This document shows positions 33,649 through 42,724 of a DNA stretch of 64,000 nucleotides, in pieces; within the stretch, counting starts at the first letter, position 1; every line of letters starts with the position of its first letter. The stretch spans positions 186,001 to 250,000 of the forward strand of contig NZ_RPOC01000004.1 of NCBI RefSeq assembly GCF_003946915.1, written 5' to 3'. The notes under the pieces are model-generated. The model did no database searches and had not been told where the DNA came from. It saw only the letters and a program-made list of their open reading frames with translations. The translations under genes were made by a program, and so were the position numbers. Source of the stretch: Flavobacterium ustbae. Lineage in GTDB: Bacteria > Bacteroidota > Bacteroidia > Flavobacteriales > Flavobacteriaceae.

Positions 33649-35625
33649 ATGATTTTTTACCGACAAAACCTTACTGACGCCGAGTTATTAGATTTATATA
33701 AAAAAATATTAAAACCAAGACTGATCGAAGAAAAGATGCTCATCTTGATTCGTCAGGGAAAAGTCTCCAAATGGTTTTCGGGAATAGGGCAAGAGGCTAT
33801 TGCTGTTGGGGTTACCACTGTTTTAGACCAATCAGAATACATTCTTCCAATGCATAGAAACCTTGGAGTTTTTACTACTAGAGAAATTCCGCTTCATCGT
33901 TTATTCTCGCAATGGCAAGGAAAAGCAAATGGTTTTACAAAAGGCCGCGATAGAAGTTTTCACTTCGGAACTCAAGAATACAATATTATTGGAATGATTT
34001 CGCATTTGGGTCCGCAATTAGGAATTGCTGATGGAATTGCACTAGCCAATAAACTTCAAGACAATAAAAAAATTACCGCTGTTTTTACTGGCGAAGGTGC
34101 TACAAGTGAAGGCGATTTTCATGAGGCTTTAAATATTGCAGCCGTTTGGAAACTGCCTGTAATGTTTATTATTGAAAATAATGGTTACGGACTTTCGACA
34201 CCGACTAACGAACAGTACGCTTGTGAAAACCTTGCCGATAAAGGTATTGGTTACGGAATTGAAAGCTGGATTATTGACGGAAATAATATTGTGGAAGTTT
34301 ATAATAAATTGTCTCAGCTTAAGAAAGAAATGCAAGAGAATCCGCGTCCGATTTTATTAGAATTTAAGACTTTCAGAATGCGCGGGCATGAAGAGGCGAG
34401 TGGCACAAAGTATGTTCCGCAGGATTTAATGGATCAATGGGAATTGAGAGATCCTGTTACCAATTATAGAAAATATTTGACCGAAAACGGAATTCTGACT
34501 GCCGAAGCAGATGAACAACTTCACGCTGAAATAAAAAAGGAAATTGATGAAAATTGGGCTATGGCAAATGCCGAACCTGAAATTGAACCAACTTACAACG
34601 GAGAGTTAGATGATGTATACAAACCTTTTGATTATGAAGAGTATACTCATGGAGAAGAAGTAGAAAACATTCGTTTTATAAATGCCATTAGAAACAGTTT
34701 AGAGCAATCTATGTGGCGCCATAAAAACCTAGTGATTATGGGGCAGGATATTGCAGAATATGGAGGAGCTTTTAAAATAACAGAAGGTTTTGTTGATGCC
34801 TTTGGAAAAGACCGAATTCGAAATACACCAATCTGCGAAAGCGCTGTTGTTTCTACCGGAATGGGATTGTCTATAAATGGATATAAAGCTATTATAGAAA
34901 TGCAATTTGCCGATTTTGTTTCTACAGGATTTAATCCGATTGTGAATCTGTTGGCAAAATCGCATTACCGCTGGGGCGAAAATGCCGATGTTGTGGTTAG
35001 AATGCCTTGCGGCGGCGGAACACAAGCTGGACCATTTCATTCGCAAACCAACGAAGCTTGGTTTACCAAAACTCCAGGTTTAAAAGTAGTTTATCCAGCT
35101 TTTCCTTATGATGCAAAAGGGCTTTTAAATACCTCTATTAACGATCCGAATCCGGTATTATTCTTCGAACATAAATTATTGTATCGCAGTATTTATCAAG
35201 ATGTTCCTAAAGATTATTATACCATTCCTTTAGGTAAAGCCGCTTTGGTTAAAGAAGGAAAATCGGTAACTATTATTTCATTTGGAGCACCAGTTCATTG
35301 GGCTTTAGAAACATTGGCTAACAATCCAGAAATTGATGCCGATTTAATTGATTTAAGAACTTTACAGCCTTTGGATACTGAAACTATTTTTGAGTCGGTT
35401 AAAAAGACTGGAAAAGCGATTATCTATCAAGAAGACACTATGTTTGGCGGAATCGCAAGCGATATTTCTGCTTTAATTATGGAAAATTGTTTTGAATATT
35501 TAGACGCTCCTGTAAAACGTGTAGCAAGTTTAGATTCTCCGATTCCGTTTACTAAAGCTTTGGAAGATCAGTTTTTACCTAGAAATAGATTTGAGGAAGC
35601 TCTGTTTGAGCTTTTAAAATATTAA
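33649..35625 (+). CDS. 2-oxoacid dehydrogenase E1, alpha and beta subunits fused (branched-chain type)
   Basis: 658 residues. Alpha part about 1-330, with the thiamine-diphosphate motif GEGATSEGDFHEA ending in NNGYG near 145-183 and the phosphorylation-loop-like RMRGHEEASG. Beta part about 340-658: VIMGQDIAEYGGAFKITEGF near 362, then QFADFVSTGFNPI and the beta-subunit C-terminal domain (SVTIISFGAP...). Decarboxylates 2-oxoacids (most like 2-oxoisovalerate) for transfer to a lipoyl E2. E2 and E3 are not in the window. The fusion is usual in Bacteroidota. Confidence 0.92.
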   Translation: MIFYRQNLTDAELLDLYKKILKPRLIEEKMLILIRQGKVSKWFSGIGQEAIAVGVTTVLDQSEYILPMHRNLGVFTTREIPLHRLFSQWQGKANGFTKGRDRSFHFGTQEYNIIGMISHLGPQLGIADGIALANKLQDNKKITAVFTGEGATSEGDFHEALNIAAVWKLPVMFIIENNGYGLSTPTNEQYACENLADKGIGYGIESWIIDGNNIVEVYNKLSQLKKEMQENPRPILLEFKTFRMRGHEEASGTKYVPQDLMDQWELRDPVTNYRKYLTENGILTAEADEQLHAEIKKEIDENWAMANAEPEIEPTYNGELDDVYKPFDYEEYTHGEEVENIRFINAIRNSLEQSMWRHKNLVIMGQDIAEYGGAFKITEGFVDAFGKDRIRNTPICESAVVSTGMGLSINGYKAIIEMQFADFVSTGFNPIVNLLAKSHYRWGENADVVVRMPCGGGTQAGPFHSQTNEAWFTKTPGLKVVYPAFPYDAKGLLNTSINDPNPVLFFEHKLLYRSIYQDVPKDYYTIPLGKAALVKEGKSVTIISFGAPVHWALETLANNPEIDADLIDLRTLQPLDTETIFESVKKTGKAIIYQEDTMFGGIASDISALIMENCFEYLDAPVKRVASLDSPIPFTKALEDQFLPRNRFEEALFELLKY

Positions 35626-35723
35626 GCTTTTGCGTATCTTTTTTAACGCAAAGTGCGCTAAGATTTTTTTTTAAAGCTTGCGTTTATTTTTGCGTTGAAT
35701 AAGTTCGCAAAGCTAGATTTGTT

Positions 35724-35755
35724 AACCCGACAGGTTTTTGAAACCTGTCGGGTTT
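35724..35755. repeat. CCCGACAGG hairpin repeat, copy 2
   Basis: AACCCGACAGG / CCTGTCGGGTT; differs from the copy at 4778 only around the loop. Confidence 0.85.
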
Positions 35756-35857
35756 ATATTTTGAAATCTTTTTTGATCTCTGTATTTTTTAACGCAAAGA
35801 GCGCTAAGTTTTTGTGTTTATCAGTGCGCTGAGTGAGTTCGCAAAGCTGGATTTGTT

Positions 35858-35890
35858 AAACCCGACAGGTTTTTGAAACCTGTCGGGTTT
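35858..35890. repeat. CCCGACAGG hairpin repeat, copy 3
   Basis: AAACCCGACAGG / CCTGTCGGGTTT; loop identical to copy 2, consistent with local duplication. Confidence 0.85.
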
Positions 35891-36000
35891 ATATTTTAAA
35901 AATCCTTTTAATCTTATAATCTGTGGCTTTTTTAAATGCTAAGTAGTATGATTCAGAACAGAAAAACTTAGAATCTTAGTAGCTCATTAGCTTAGCACCT

Positions 36001-36402
36001 TTATTTAACTTCTACCTCAAAAAGCTGTACTTTAGATTTCAGTCTTTCAATAACCAAATTCATCATTCGCTTATTTAAATTAGAAGAATTCTGAATATAC
36101 GTATCGTATTCCTCAATCGTAAAAAGAGCCATTACGATTCCTTTTAACGAATTTCTGAATTTAATATCCTTCTGAATGGAATTTTCAATAGTTTGAAGTT
36201 TCTTTTCTACCGAATAAGAATAGAAATCTCGTTTGTTTTTATTGATATAATTTATAAAAACTGCCAAAAACAAATCGTTTTGCAATTTTAGAATCGGCCT
36301 GATTGTCTGGTTTTGAAAGATCTCATCTGGTGAAGATTGAGCACTTACGGTTCCTAAAGTTTCGCCTCTGAATTCTCTTAAAAAAGTGTCTCTGTCTTCC
36401 AT
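36001..36402 (-). CDS. conserved-looking hypothetical protein
   Basis: 133 residues, no signal peptide, mainly helical: FLREFRGETLGTVSA at the N-terminus, then helices with KLQNDLFLAVFINYINKNKR and SLKGIVMALFTIEEYDTYIQNSS. No known domain seen, although proteins of this look are sometimes labelled glyoxalase without visible VOC motifs. Function unknown; ATG at 36402. Confidence 0.62.
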   Translation of the reverse strand: MEDRDTFLREFRGETLGTVSAQSSPDEIFQNQTIRPILKLQNDLFLAVFINYINKNKRDFYSYSVEKKLQTIENSIQKDIKFRNSLKGIVMALFTIEEYDTYIQNSSNLNKRMMNLVIERLKSKVQLFEVEVK

Positions 36403-36503
36403 GGTGGTTTTTATTTAAATTTAGCGAAAAATAAAATACTAAAAGTCTATTTTTGTTTTAAATGTAAATTATTTATAAACCGTTATAGTTGAAAAAAAAT
36501 AGC

Positions 36504-36923
36504 ATGAAAACATCTTTTATCTTAATTATATCCAGTCTGTTTCTGATTGTTTCCTGTATTTCTAAAGAAAACAGCTATAAAGAGGTGCATTATCAGTCCG
36601 TAAATGGAAAAGATACTGCAATTTTGGCTTTAAAAATTAGCGAGAAACGTTTTTTTGGACGTTATGAAATTTTCTATAATAAAATTGGAAAAGATTCTGG
36701 AGATGTTCGCGGCAATATAAACGGTGATACTTTGCGAGGAGATTATCATTTTATTTCGCAAGGCGGAAGCTGGAAAAGAATTCCGTTGGCTTTATTAAAA
36801 AAGAATAAACAGCTTATTCAAGGAAAAGGCGCAATTGGAACGTATATGAATCTTCCTTGCTTTTATCCAGGAACTTTGAGTTATAAAAATCCCGATTTCG
36901 TTTTTGAAGAGGTTAAGAAATGA
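36504..36923 (+). CDS. lipoprotein of unknown function
   Basis: 139 residues from the ATG at 36504 (MKTSFILIISSLFLIVSC). A TTG five codons upstream is the alternative, but the ATG gives a normal lipoprotein signal with lipobox IVSC. Mature part is beta-rich: LALKISEKRFFGRYEIFYNK, GNINGDTLRGDYHFISQG. No family assigned; similar small lipoproteins with G-D-T-L-x-G-x-Y repeats occur in Flavobacteria. Confidence 0.72.
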   Translation: MKTSFILIISSLFLIVSCISKENSYKEVHYQSVNGKDTAILALKISEKRFFGRYEIFYNKIGKDSGDVRGNINGDTLRGDYHFISQGGSWKRIPLALLKKNKQLIQGKGAIGTYMNLPCFYPGTLSYKNPDFVFEEVKK

Positions 36924-37221
36924 TTTTTTTATCGCAAAGGTCGCTAAGATTCTTTTAAGCTAGACGTAGCACAAACGCTAAGTTCGCAAAGCTTTGTGTT
37001 TAATTTTTGCCACAGATTATTTTGATTAAAAGGATTTAAATCTGTGCTAATCTGTAAAATCTGTGGCTAAATTTTACTGCAAAGGGCGCAAATTTTTTTA
37101 CATATTAAATCTTCTAGAAAACGCAAAGTTCGCAAAGCTTTATACATCTAGCTTTGCGAACTTTGTATTTTTATATAGAAGCAGTTTGACAAAAAAACTT
37201 AGCGCCCTTTGCGTTAAAATA
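36924..37221. repeat. intergenic CGCAAAG-type repeat region
   Basis: 298 bp without an ORF. Holds GTTCGCAAAGCTT twice, the inverted pair GCCACAGATT / AATCTGTGGC (37009-37018, 37058-37067), and a perfect 16-bp stem CAAAGTTCGCAAAGCT / AGCTTTGCGAACTTTG (37124-37139, 37150-37165). Confidence 0.75.
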
Positions 37222-38478
37222 TCAATCCACAGAACCAATCTGAGAAGGCAATTCGAATATTTCAAGATCGAAGTACCTTACTGATGCCATAACATGATCG
37301 AAAATATCGGCCATGATATATTCATAATTGGCCCAACGTTTATCACTTGAAAACACATAAATTTCCAAAGGAACTCCGTGTGCAGTTGATTGCAACTGTC
37401 GGCACATGATATGCATATTCTTATTCAAACCAGGGTGATCGTGCAGATATTGCATGATGTATTTTCTAAACAATCCTAAATTGGTCATATTGCGGCCATT
37501 TAGCGAAAGCGTTTTATCAATTCCTCGAAGATCGTTGTATCGGTCAATTTCCGCTTGGCGGCTTTCAATATAAGAACTAATAAGCTGTACTTTTCGCAAT
37601 TGATGCAAATCTTCGTCATTTAAAAAACGAATCGTACTACTTTTTATTAAAACATGTCTTTTAATACGTCTTCCATCAGATTTCTGCATACCGCGCCAGT
37701 TCTGAAACGAATCGGAACTTAAAGCATAAGTTGGAATAGTGGTAATCGTATTGTCAAAATTTCGAACTTTTACAGTCGTTAAATTGATTTCGATCACATC
37801 TCCATCAGCACCAAATTTATCCATCGTAATCCAGTCACCAATACGCACCATATCGTTTATGGCAACTTGAACACTCGAAACAAAACCTAAAATCGTATCT
37901 CTAAAAATTAAAATGATAATGGCTGAAAGTGTTCCTAAAATCGTTAGCAATTCACCTTTTTTGATTCCGAACAAAGTCGAAATAATCATGGCAACACCGA
38001 AAATCCAGAGCACAATCATGATAACCTGAACGAAACTGTCGATTGGTTTATCACTGTATTCTGGTTTCTGCTTTAAATAATCGCGTAACGAATTAAAAAC
38101 GGTTCTTACAATCCATAATCCTAACAATACAATATAGATACCTACGATTTTTCCAAACATAGATTCCCAATATTCGTATTTATCTAAAATAACGGGAACC
38201 GCTTTGTAGATAAAGAAAAACGGAATTAAATAAGCCGTATATCTAGTAGTTTTGTTTTGAATTAAATAATCGTCAAACTTGGTTTTTGTACGCTGAGCAA
38301 AAACAGCAGTTAGGGTAACTAAAATAAATTTGGCTGCGTAATAAATAACATACGCGAGTGCTATTAAAATAGCGATATTAAAGATTAGGCTGGTATAAGA
38401 CGCCACATTACGGCTCATTCCCCAATCTCTAAATAATGGATATAAAAAATTGAATATTTTCTCCAAAAGCTTATGCAT
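37222..38478 (-). CDS. mechanosensitive ion channel family protein (YbdG/MscM-like)
   Basis: 418 residues from the ATG at 38478 (MHKLLEKIFNF); a TTG two codons earlier is less likely. About five membrane segments in residues 20-190, then the MscS beta domain with INDMVRIGDWITMDKFGADGDVIEINLTTVKVRNFDN near 203-240. The C-terminal soluble region has the LKSSTIRFLNDED stretch of long MscS paralogues. Relieves osmotic stress. The ATG overlaps the stop of the DUF3817 gene by 8 bp, so they are translationally coupled. Confidence 0.9.
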   Translation of the reverse strand: MHKLLEKIFNFLYPLFRDWGMSRNVASYTSLIFNIAILIALAYVIYYAAKFILVTLTAVFAQRTKTKFDDYLIQNKTTRYTAYLIPFFFIYKAVPVILDKYEYWESMFGKIVGIYIVLLGLWIVRTVFNSLRDYLKQKPEYSDKPIDSFVQVIMIVLWIFGVAMIISTLFGIKKGELLTILGTLSAIIILIFRDTILGFVSSVQVAINDMVRIGDWITMDKFGADGDVIEINLTTVKVRNFDNTITTIPTYALSSDSFQNWRGMQKSDGRRIKRHVLIKSSTIRFLNDEDLHQLRKVQLISSYIESRQAEIDRYNDLRGIDKTLSLNGRNMTNLGLFRKYIMQYLHDHPGLNKNMHIMCRQLQSTAHGVPLEIYVFSSDKRWANYEYIMADIFDHVMASVRYFDLEIFELPSQIGSVD

Positions 38479-38755
38479 TTTCAAGATACTTTTTCTCTAT
38501 ATAAAAAGTTCCGAACGGAATAAGAGAAGCTACTAAAATGATTGCAAAAGTTTTTAAATCCCAATTCATGGATTTTTTCAATAAAAAGGCTAAAAGAATA
38601 TATTCGATAAATAAAATACCGTGTGTCATTCCTAACGGACGTAATAATGTATGGTAAAGTTCAGGATTGTTGTTTTTGATAATCAACATATTAGCAAACA
38701 ATACTAAATAAGAGATTCCCTCTAAAATGGCAGTGATTTTGAAAAGCTTGAGCAT
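38471..38755 (-). CDS. DUF3817 membrane protein
   Basis: 94 residues: FKITAILEGISYLVLFANML, R-P-L-G-M-T-H-G-I-L near 40-50 and a terminal hydrophobic helix with PFGTFYIEKKY. This is the DUF3817 pattern (three helices, conserved G-x-x-H-G). Function unknown; upstream member of the operon with the mechanosensitive channel. Confidence 0.88.
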   Translation of the reverse strand: MLKLFKITAILEGISYLVLFANMLIIKNNNPELYHTLLRPLGMTHGILFIEYILLAFLLKKSMNWDLKTFAIILVASLIPFGTFYIEKKYLENA

Positions 38756-38911
38756 GTATGTATTTTTTAAGTTTTACAGCAGCAAAATTAGGCATTATGT
38801 ATTGATTTTAGGATTTAAAAATTGAAAATTAAATTAGTTTTAACTTGTACTTTGACAGCATTTTTTATTTTGTAAGGAAGACAAAAAGTGCGAATAAATT
38901 TTGGAATTTGG

Positions 38912-38927
38912 TCCCGAAGTTTCGGGA
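38912..38927. repeat. TCCCGAAGTTTCGGGA palindrome
   Basis: 16-bp near-palindrome; relatives at 30071-30086 and 32480-32495. Confidence 0.7.
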
Positions 38928-38954
38928 TAAAAAAATAAAAATTACCTTTACTGT

Positions 38955-39488
38955 ATGAGCAAAAGAGATTTAAAAAAGTATTTAGGCGAGTTAACCAAAG
39001 AGCAATTAGAAGAACAATTGATAGAATTGTATGAGAAATTTGCTCCGGTAAAAGTATATTATGATTTTGTTTTTAATCCGAAAGAAGACAAATTGCTGCA
39101 GGAAGCAAAGGTTAAAATCTCGCACGAATATTTTCCGATAAAAAAACCTGAAGCAAAATGGCGACCAAAAGCCAAAATGCGAAGATCGGTTGCTCAAAAA
39201 CTAATTAAGCATTTTATAATGTTGGGTGTCGATTCGTACGTTGTTGCCGATATTATGCTTTACAATATCGAAATTGCGCAAACGTTTTCTTCTCAAAACT
39301 TCATCAAGCAGGAATTATTTTACAAAAGTATTTTAAATTCTTTTGAGCAAGCAGTCAATTTTGTCGTTTCAAACGGAATTTTTAACGATTTTAAATTGCG
39401 AATTAACGCAATTCAAAACGAAACTGTAGAGCAAAAATGGAAGAATAAGTACGATTTTAGTGCTATTTTGGAGAAAATCGACTACTAA
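38955..39488 (+). CDS. DUF6155 family protein
   Basis: 177 residues, basic and helical, cytoplasmic: SKRDLKKYLGELTKEQLEEQ at the start and KVYYDFVFNPKEDKLLQEAK near 33-52, features of DUF6155 proteins. Function unknown. It is followed after 109 bp by a helicase gene on the same strand with its own -7 box. Confidence 0.8.
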   Translation: MSKRDLKKYLGELTKEQLEEQLIELYEKFAPVKVYYDFVFNPKEDKLLQEAKVKISHEYFPIKKPEAKWRPKAKMRRSVAQKLIKHFIMLGVDSYVVADIMLYNIEIAQTFSSQNFIKQELFYKSILNSFEQAVNFVVSNGIFNDFKLRINAIQNETVEQKWKNKYDFSAILEKIDY

Positions 39489-39569
39489 AACCCCTTCTCA
39501 TAAAAAATCTTTATTCAAAAAAAATATTTATTTTAGGTTAAAATAAGATGAATAACTGTTTTTTCGGTG

Positions 39570-39577
39570 TATTTTTG
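39570..39577 (+). promoter_or_regulatory. -7 element of the helicase gene
   Basis: TATTTTTG, exact TAnnTTTG match, 20 bp before the ATG at 39598. Confidence 0.55.
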
Positions 39578-39597
39578 CAAAAATCCAAAAATAAACA

Positions 39598-41136
39598 ATG
39601 TCTCAAAACACTTTAGAAATACAAAGAGAAGATAAGAAAGAACTTTATGCATACCAAAAAGGCGATATAGACGCTATTTTTGACCGTTTAGACAATGCTC
39701 CTCCCAAACATCACTTACTGTATCAGCTTCCTACGGGAGGAGGAAAAACAGTAATATTTTCTGAAATCGTTCGCCGCTATTTATCTCATAATGATAAAAA
39801 AGTGGTTGTTTTAACGCACCGTATTGAACTTTGTAAACAAACTTCTAAAATGCTTACAGGTTTTGGTGTAACAAACAAAATAATTAATAGTAAAGTAAAA
39901 GAGCTGCCAGACCAAAATGATTTTTCTTGTTTTGTGGCGATGGTTGAGACTTTAAAAAACCGTATTAACGATGAAAAACTTCATTTGGACAATATTGGTT
40001 TGGTTATTATTGATGAGGCACATTACAACTCATTTAGAAAATTATTGAACTCCTTTAAAAATGCATTTATTCTTGGAGTAACAGCAACGCCTTTGAGTTC
40101 GAACATAAAATTGCCAATGCACCAAAGTTACCACGAACTTATTGTTGGTGACACTATTGGATCATTGATCGAGAAAGGTTTCTTAGCCAAAGCAACAACT
40201 TATAGCTACGATGTTGGTTTAACTTCGTTAAAAGTTGGTATTAATGGTGATTATACTGTAAAATCTTCAGATGATTTGTATACGAATACTTTGATGCAGG
40301 AAAAACTGCTTCACGCGTATACAGAGCGTTCTTTAGGAAAGAAAACTTTGATTTTCAATAACGGTATTCATACTTCGTTATATGTATATGAAACATTTAG
40401 AGAAGCAGGCTATGATATTAGACACTTAGACAATACAAGCAGTTCTGAAGAGCGTAAAGATATTTTACAGTGGTTTAAAAAGACCCCAGACGCAATTTTG
40501 ACTTCTGTCGGAATTTTGACAACTGGTTTTGATGAGCCAACTGTAGAGACTATTATCTTAAACAGAGCAACAAAATCATTGACTTTATATTTCCAGATGA
40601 TTGGTCGTGGTTCTCGTAAATTACCCGGAAAAGACGAATTTACGGTTATCGATTTAGGTAATAATGCTGCGCGTTTTGGTTTATGGAGTGATCCTGTAAA
40701 CTGGCAGCATATCTTTAAATCTCCTGAGTTTTACTTAGAAAACTTACGTGATGACCACGAAATTGAATTGTTCTTTAAATATAGCATGCCGCCAGAATTG
40801 CGAGCAAAATTCAGTAAAACAGCCGATGTTAGTTTTGACGTAGATGAAGAACACAAGTTAATCATTAAGCAAAATCTTCGTTCTAAAGTTGTTTTAGACA
40901 AATCTTTAGATCAGCATGCTGGAATGTGTGTAGACAATACAGAAACACTTCAAGAGGCTAAAATGCTGGCTAGAGAATTGGAAGATGATATCGAAGACCG
41001 TATAAAACGTTATTCAAAATGTTTGAGCCAATGCAGTAAAAACTACCGCGAATGGTTGGTTGACGATTACAAACAAAGATTGACTTTATTAATCGGTAAA
41101 AAATATCGTGAGAAAATCATGAACGAACCGGATTGA
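39598..41136 (+). CDS. superfamily 2 helicase (DEAH, type III restriction-like/Rad25-like)
   Basis: 512 residues. Walker A PTGGGKT near 45-51, motif Ia THRIEL near 79, DEAH box (VIIDEAHYN) near 136, SAT-equivalent VTATPL near 160, and motif VI QMIGRGSRKLPGK near 332. Works as a DNA-dependent ATPase or translocase; no nuclease domain is seen, so it is not a complete restriction subunit. The C-terminal 120 residues have no clear match. Monocistronic; terminator at 41205-41246. Confidence 0.87.
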   Translation: MSQNTLEIQREDKKELYAYQKGDIDAIFDRLDNAPPKHHLLYQLPTGGGKTVIFSEIVRRYLSHNDKKVVVLTHRIELCKQTSKMLTGFGVTNKIINSKVKELPDQNDFSCFVAMVETLKNRINDEKLHLDNIGLVIIDEAHYNSFRKLLNSFKNAFILGVTATPLSSNIKLPMHQSYHELIVGDTIGSLIEKGFLAKATTYSYDVGLTSLKVGINGDYTVKSSDDLYTNTLMQEKLLHAYTERSLGKKTLIFNNGIHTSLYVYETFREAGYDIRHLDNTSSSEERKDILQWFKKTPDAILTSVGILTTGFDEPTVETIILNRATKSLTLYFQMIGRGSRKLPGKDEFTVIDLGNNAARFGLWSDPVNWQHIFKSPEFYLENLRDDHEIELFFKYSMPPELRAKFSKTADVSFDVDEEHKLIIKQNLRSKVVLDKSLDQHAGMCVDNTETLQEAKMLARELEDDIEDRIKRYSKCLSQCSKNYREWLVDDYKQRLTLLIGKKYREKIMNEPD

Positions 41137-41204
41137 TAAAAATTTAAGTTGTTTCAGGTTTCATGTTTCAAGTTGTTGGAATCTAAAACATTTTATATAA
41201 TACA

Positions 41205-41246
41205 AAAGGAGAAATCGCATTTCAGAAGAAATGCAATTTCTCCTTT
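41205..41246 (+). terminator. terminator after the helicase gene
   Basis: AAAGGAGAAATCGCATTTC / GAAATGCAATTTCTCCTTT, 19-bp stem with one mismatch. Confidence 0.8.
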
Positions 41247-41309
41247 CAACTTATTAAGTTTCTATGTAACTTGAAACATGAAACGTGAAACAAAAAAACT
41301 AAAATACTC

Positions 41310-42644
41310 ATGTCTAAACCCTTCTCAACATTAGGAATTTCAGCTCCAATTTTAAAAGCTTTAAGCGAATTAAATATTGTTGAACCTACAGAAATTCAAC
41401 AAAAAACGATTCCTTTATTTTTGGAAGAAACTCACGATATAGTAGGTTTAGCCAAAACTGGAACAGGAAAAACAGCCGCTTTTGGATTGCCATTGCTGCA
41501 ATTGGTCAATACAGAATCTCCTGAGGTTCAAGTCGTAATCTTGGTTCCAACAAGAGAATTAGGACAGCAGATTTTTAGAAATCTAGAAAGTTTTTCAAAA
41601 TATATTCCTAATATATCTATTGCTTCTATTTGTGGGGGAACTCCAATAAAACCGCAAATCGAAAGATTAAAAGAAGGTGCTCAAATTGTAGTAGCAACGC
41701 CTGGACGTTTAATCGATTTGATTCAGCGAAAAGCCATCAACATTAAGCAAGCTGAATATTTAGTTTTGGACGAAGCCGACGAAATGGTAGCAATTCTTAA
41801 AGAAAGTCTAGACGAAATTATTGCCGAATTGCCTAAAAAGCATCGTACTTTATTATTTTCGGCAACACTTCCTGGAACTATAAAACAACTGATTCAAAAT
41901 TATTTGAATAAAAATGTAGTTCAGATAAGTGCCAATATGGAAACTGTTGGTAACGAAGGAATTGATCACGAATATATTGTGGTTGATCCTATTGAAAAAC
42001 TGGAAGTTTTAATGCATTTCTTGAATTCTCGAGAGGGAGAAAGAGGAATTATTTTCTGTAAAACCAAAGCTGCAGTTAATAAATTGGCTAAAAATCTAGC
42101 GATTAATAAATTTTCTTCTGGAGCGCTTCACGGCAGTTTAACGCAAGGAATTCGTGATCGTATTATGGAGCAATTCCGTGAAGGGCATATTAATATTCTA
42201 GTTGCAACCGATTTGGCAGCGAGAGGAATAGACGTAAAAGAAATTTCGTATGTGATTAATTATCACCTTCCTGATACGTACGAAAACTACGTTCACCGAA
42301 GCGGAAGAACCGCAAGGGCAGGGGCAAGAGGACTTTCATTAACTGTTTTACAGCAAGAAGAAGTATTTGAAATTGCAGATTTTGAAAGAGAATTAGGAAT
42401 TAAATTTTCTGAGTTCAAAAAACCTTCCGCAGCAAGTTTGGAAGAAAATAATATGCTTTTATGGGCAAAACAGATTTTCAAAACAAAACCAAATCATGAA
42501 CTTGCACAAGATTTAAAAACGCGAGTAAAAACTGTTTTTCATCATTTAACTAAAGAAGAACTAATCGAGAAATTAATGGCCAATTATATCTTACATAACA
42601 AAATCGATATAGTTGAAAAAACAGTTAAAAAATTCAAAAAGTAA
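41310..42644 (+). CDS. DEAD-box RNA helicase
   Basis: 444 residues. Q motif near 20-28 (EPTEIQQKTIP), Walker A AKTGTGKT near 48-55, PTRELGQQ, DEAD box near 153, SAT near 185, and HRSGRTARAG near 329. C-terminal extension about 80 residues. Unwinds RNA, for example in ribosome assembly or mRNA decay at low temperature. Preceded by a TTTCATGTTTCAAG-family repeat. Confidence 0.92.
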   Translation: MSKPFSTLGISAPILKALSELNIVEPTEIQQKTIPLFLEETHDIVGLAKTGTGKTAAFGLPLLQLVNTESPEVQVVILVPTRELGQQIFRNLESFSKYIPNISIASICGGTPIKPQIERLKEGAQIVVATPGRLIDLIQRKAINIKQAEYLVLDEADEMVAILKESLDEIIAELPKKHRTLLFSATLPGTIKQLIQNYLNKNVVQISANMETVGNEGIDHEYIVVDPIEKLEVLMHFLNSREGERGIIFCKTKAAVNKLAKNLAINKFSSGALHGSLTQGIRDRIMEQFREGHINILVATDLAARGIDVKEISYVINYHLPDTYENYVHRSGRTARAGARGLSLTVLQQEEVFEIADFERELGIKFSEFKKPSAASLEENNMLLWAKQIFKTKPNHELAQDLKTRVKTVFHHLTKEELIEKLMANYILHNKIDIVEKTVKKFKK

Positions 42645-42724
42645 TAAATATGACAATTGTCATTGTATATTAAAGTTGTATATTTATAAGGAATTATTTT
42701 ATAATCCTACTTAATACAATATAT

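Larger units (their letters stand above)
35626..36000. repeat. 375-bp intergenic repeat region
   Basis: Contains no ORF. Two degenerate copies (about 35641-35760 and 35785-35895) each consist of AACGCAAAGnGCGCTAAG, a stretch ending in GTTCGCAAAGCT, and the CCCGACAGG hairpin. The region after 35900 holds CTTAGAATCTTAGTAGC-type sequence also common between Flavobacterium genes. Confidence 0.8.

Noticed and set aside
35641..35895. CRISPR-like direct repeats
   Set aside because: Only two degenerate copies, with no uniform spacers and no cas genes; the structure is nested hairpin repeats.
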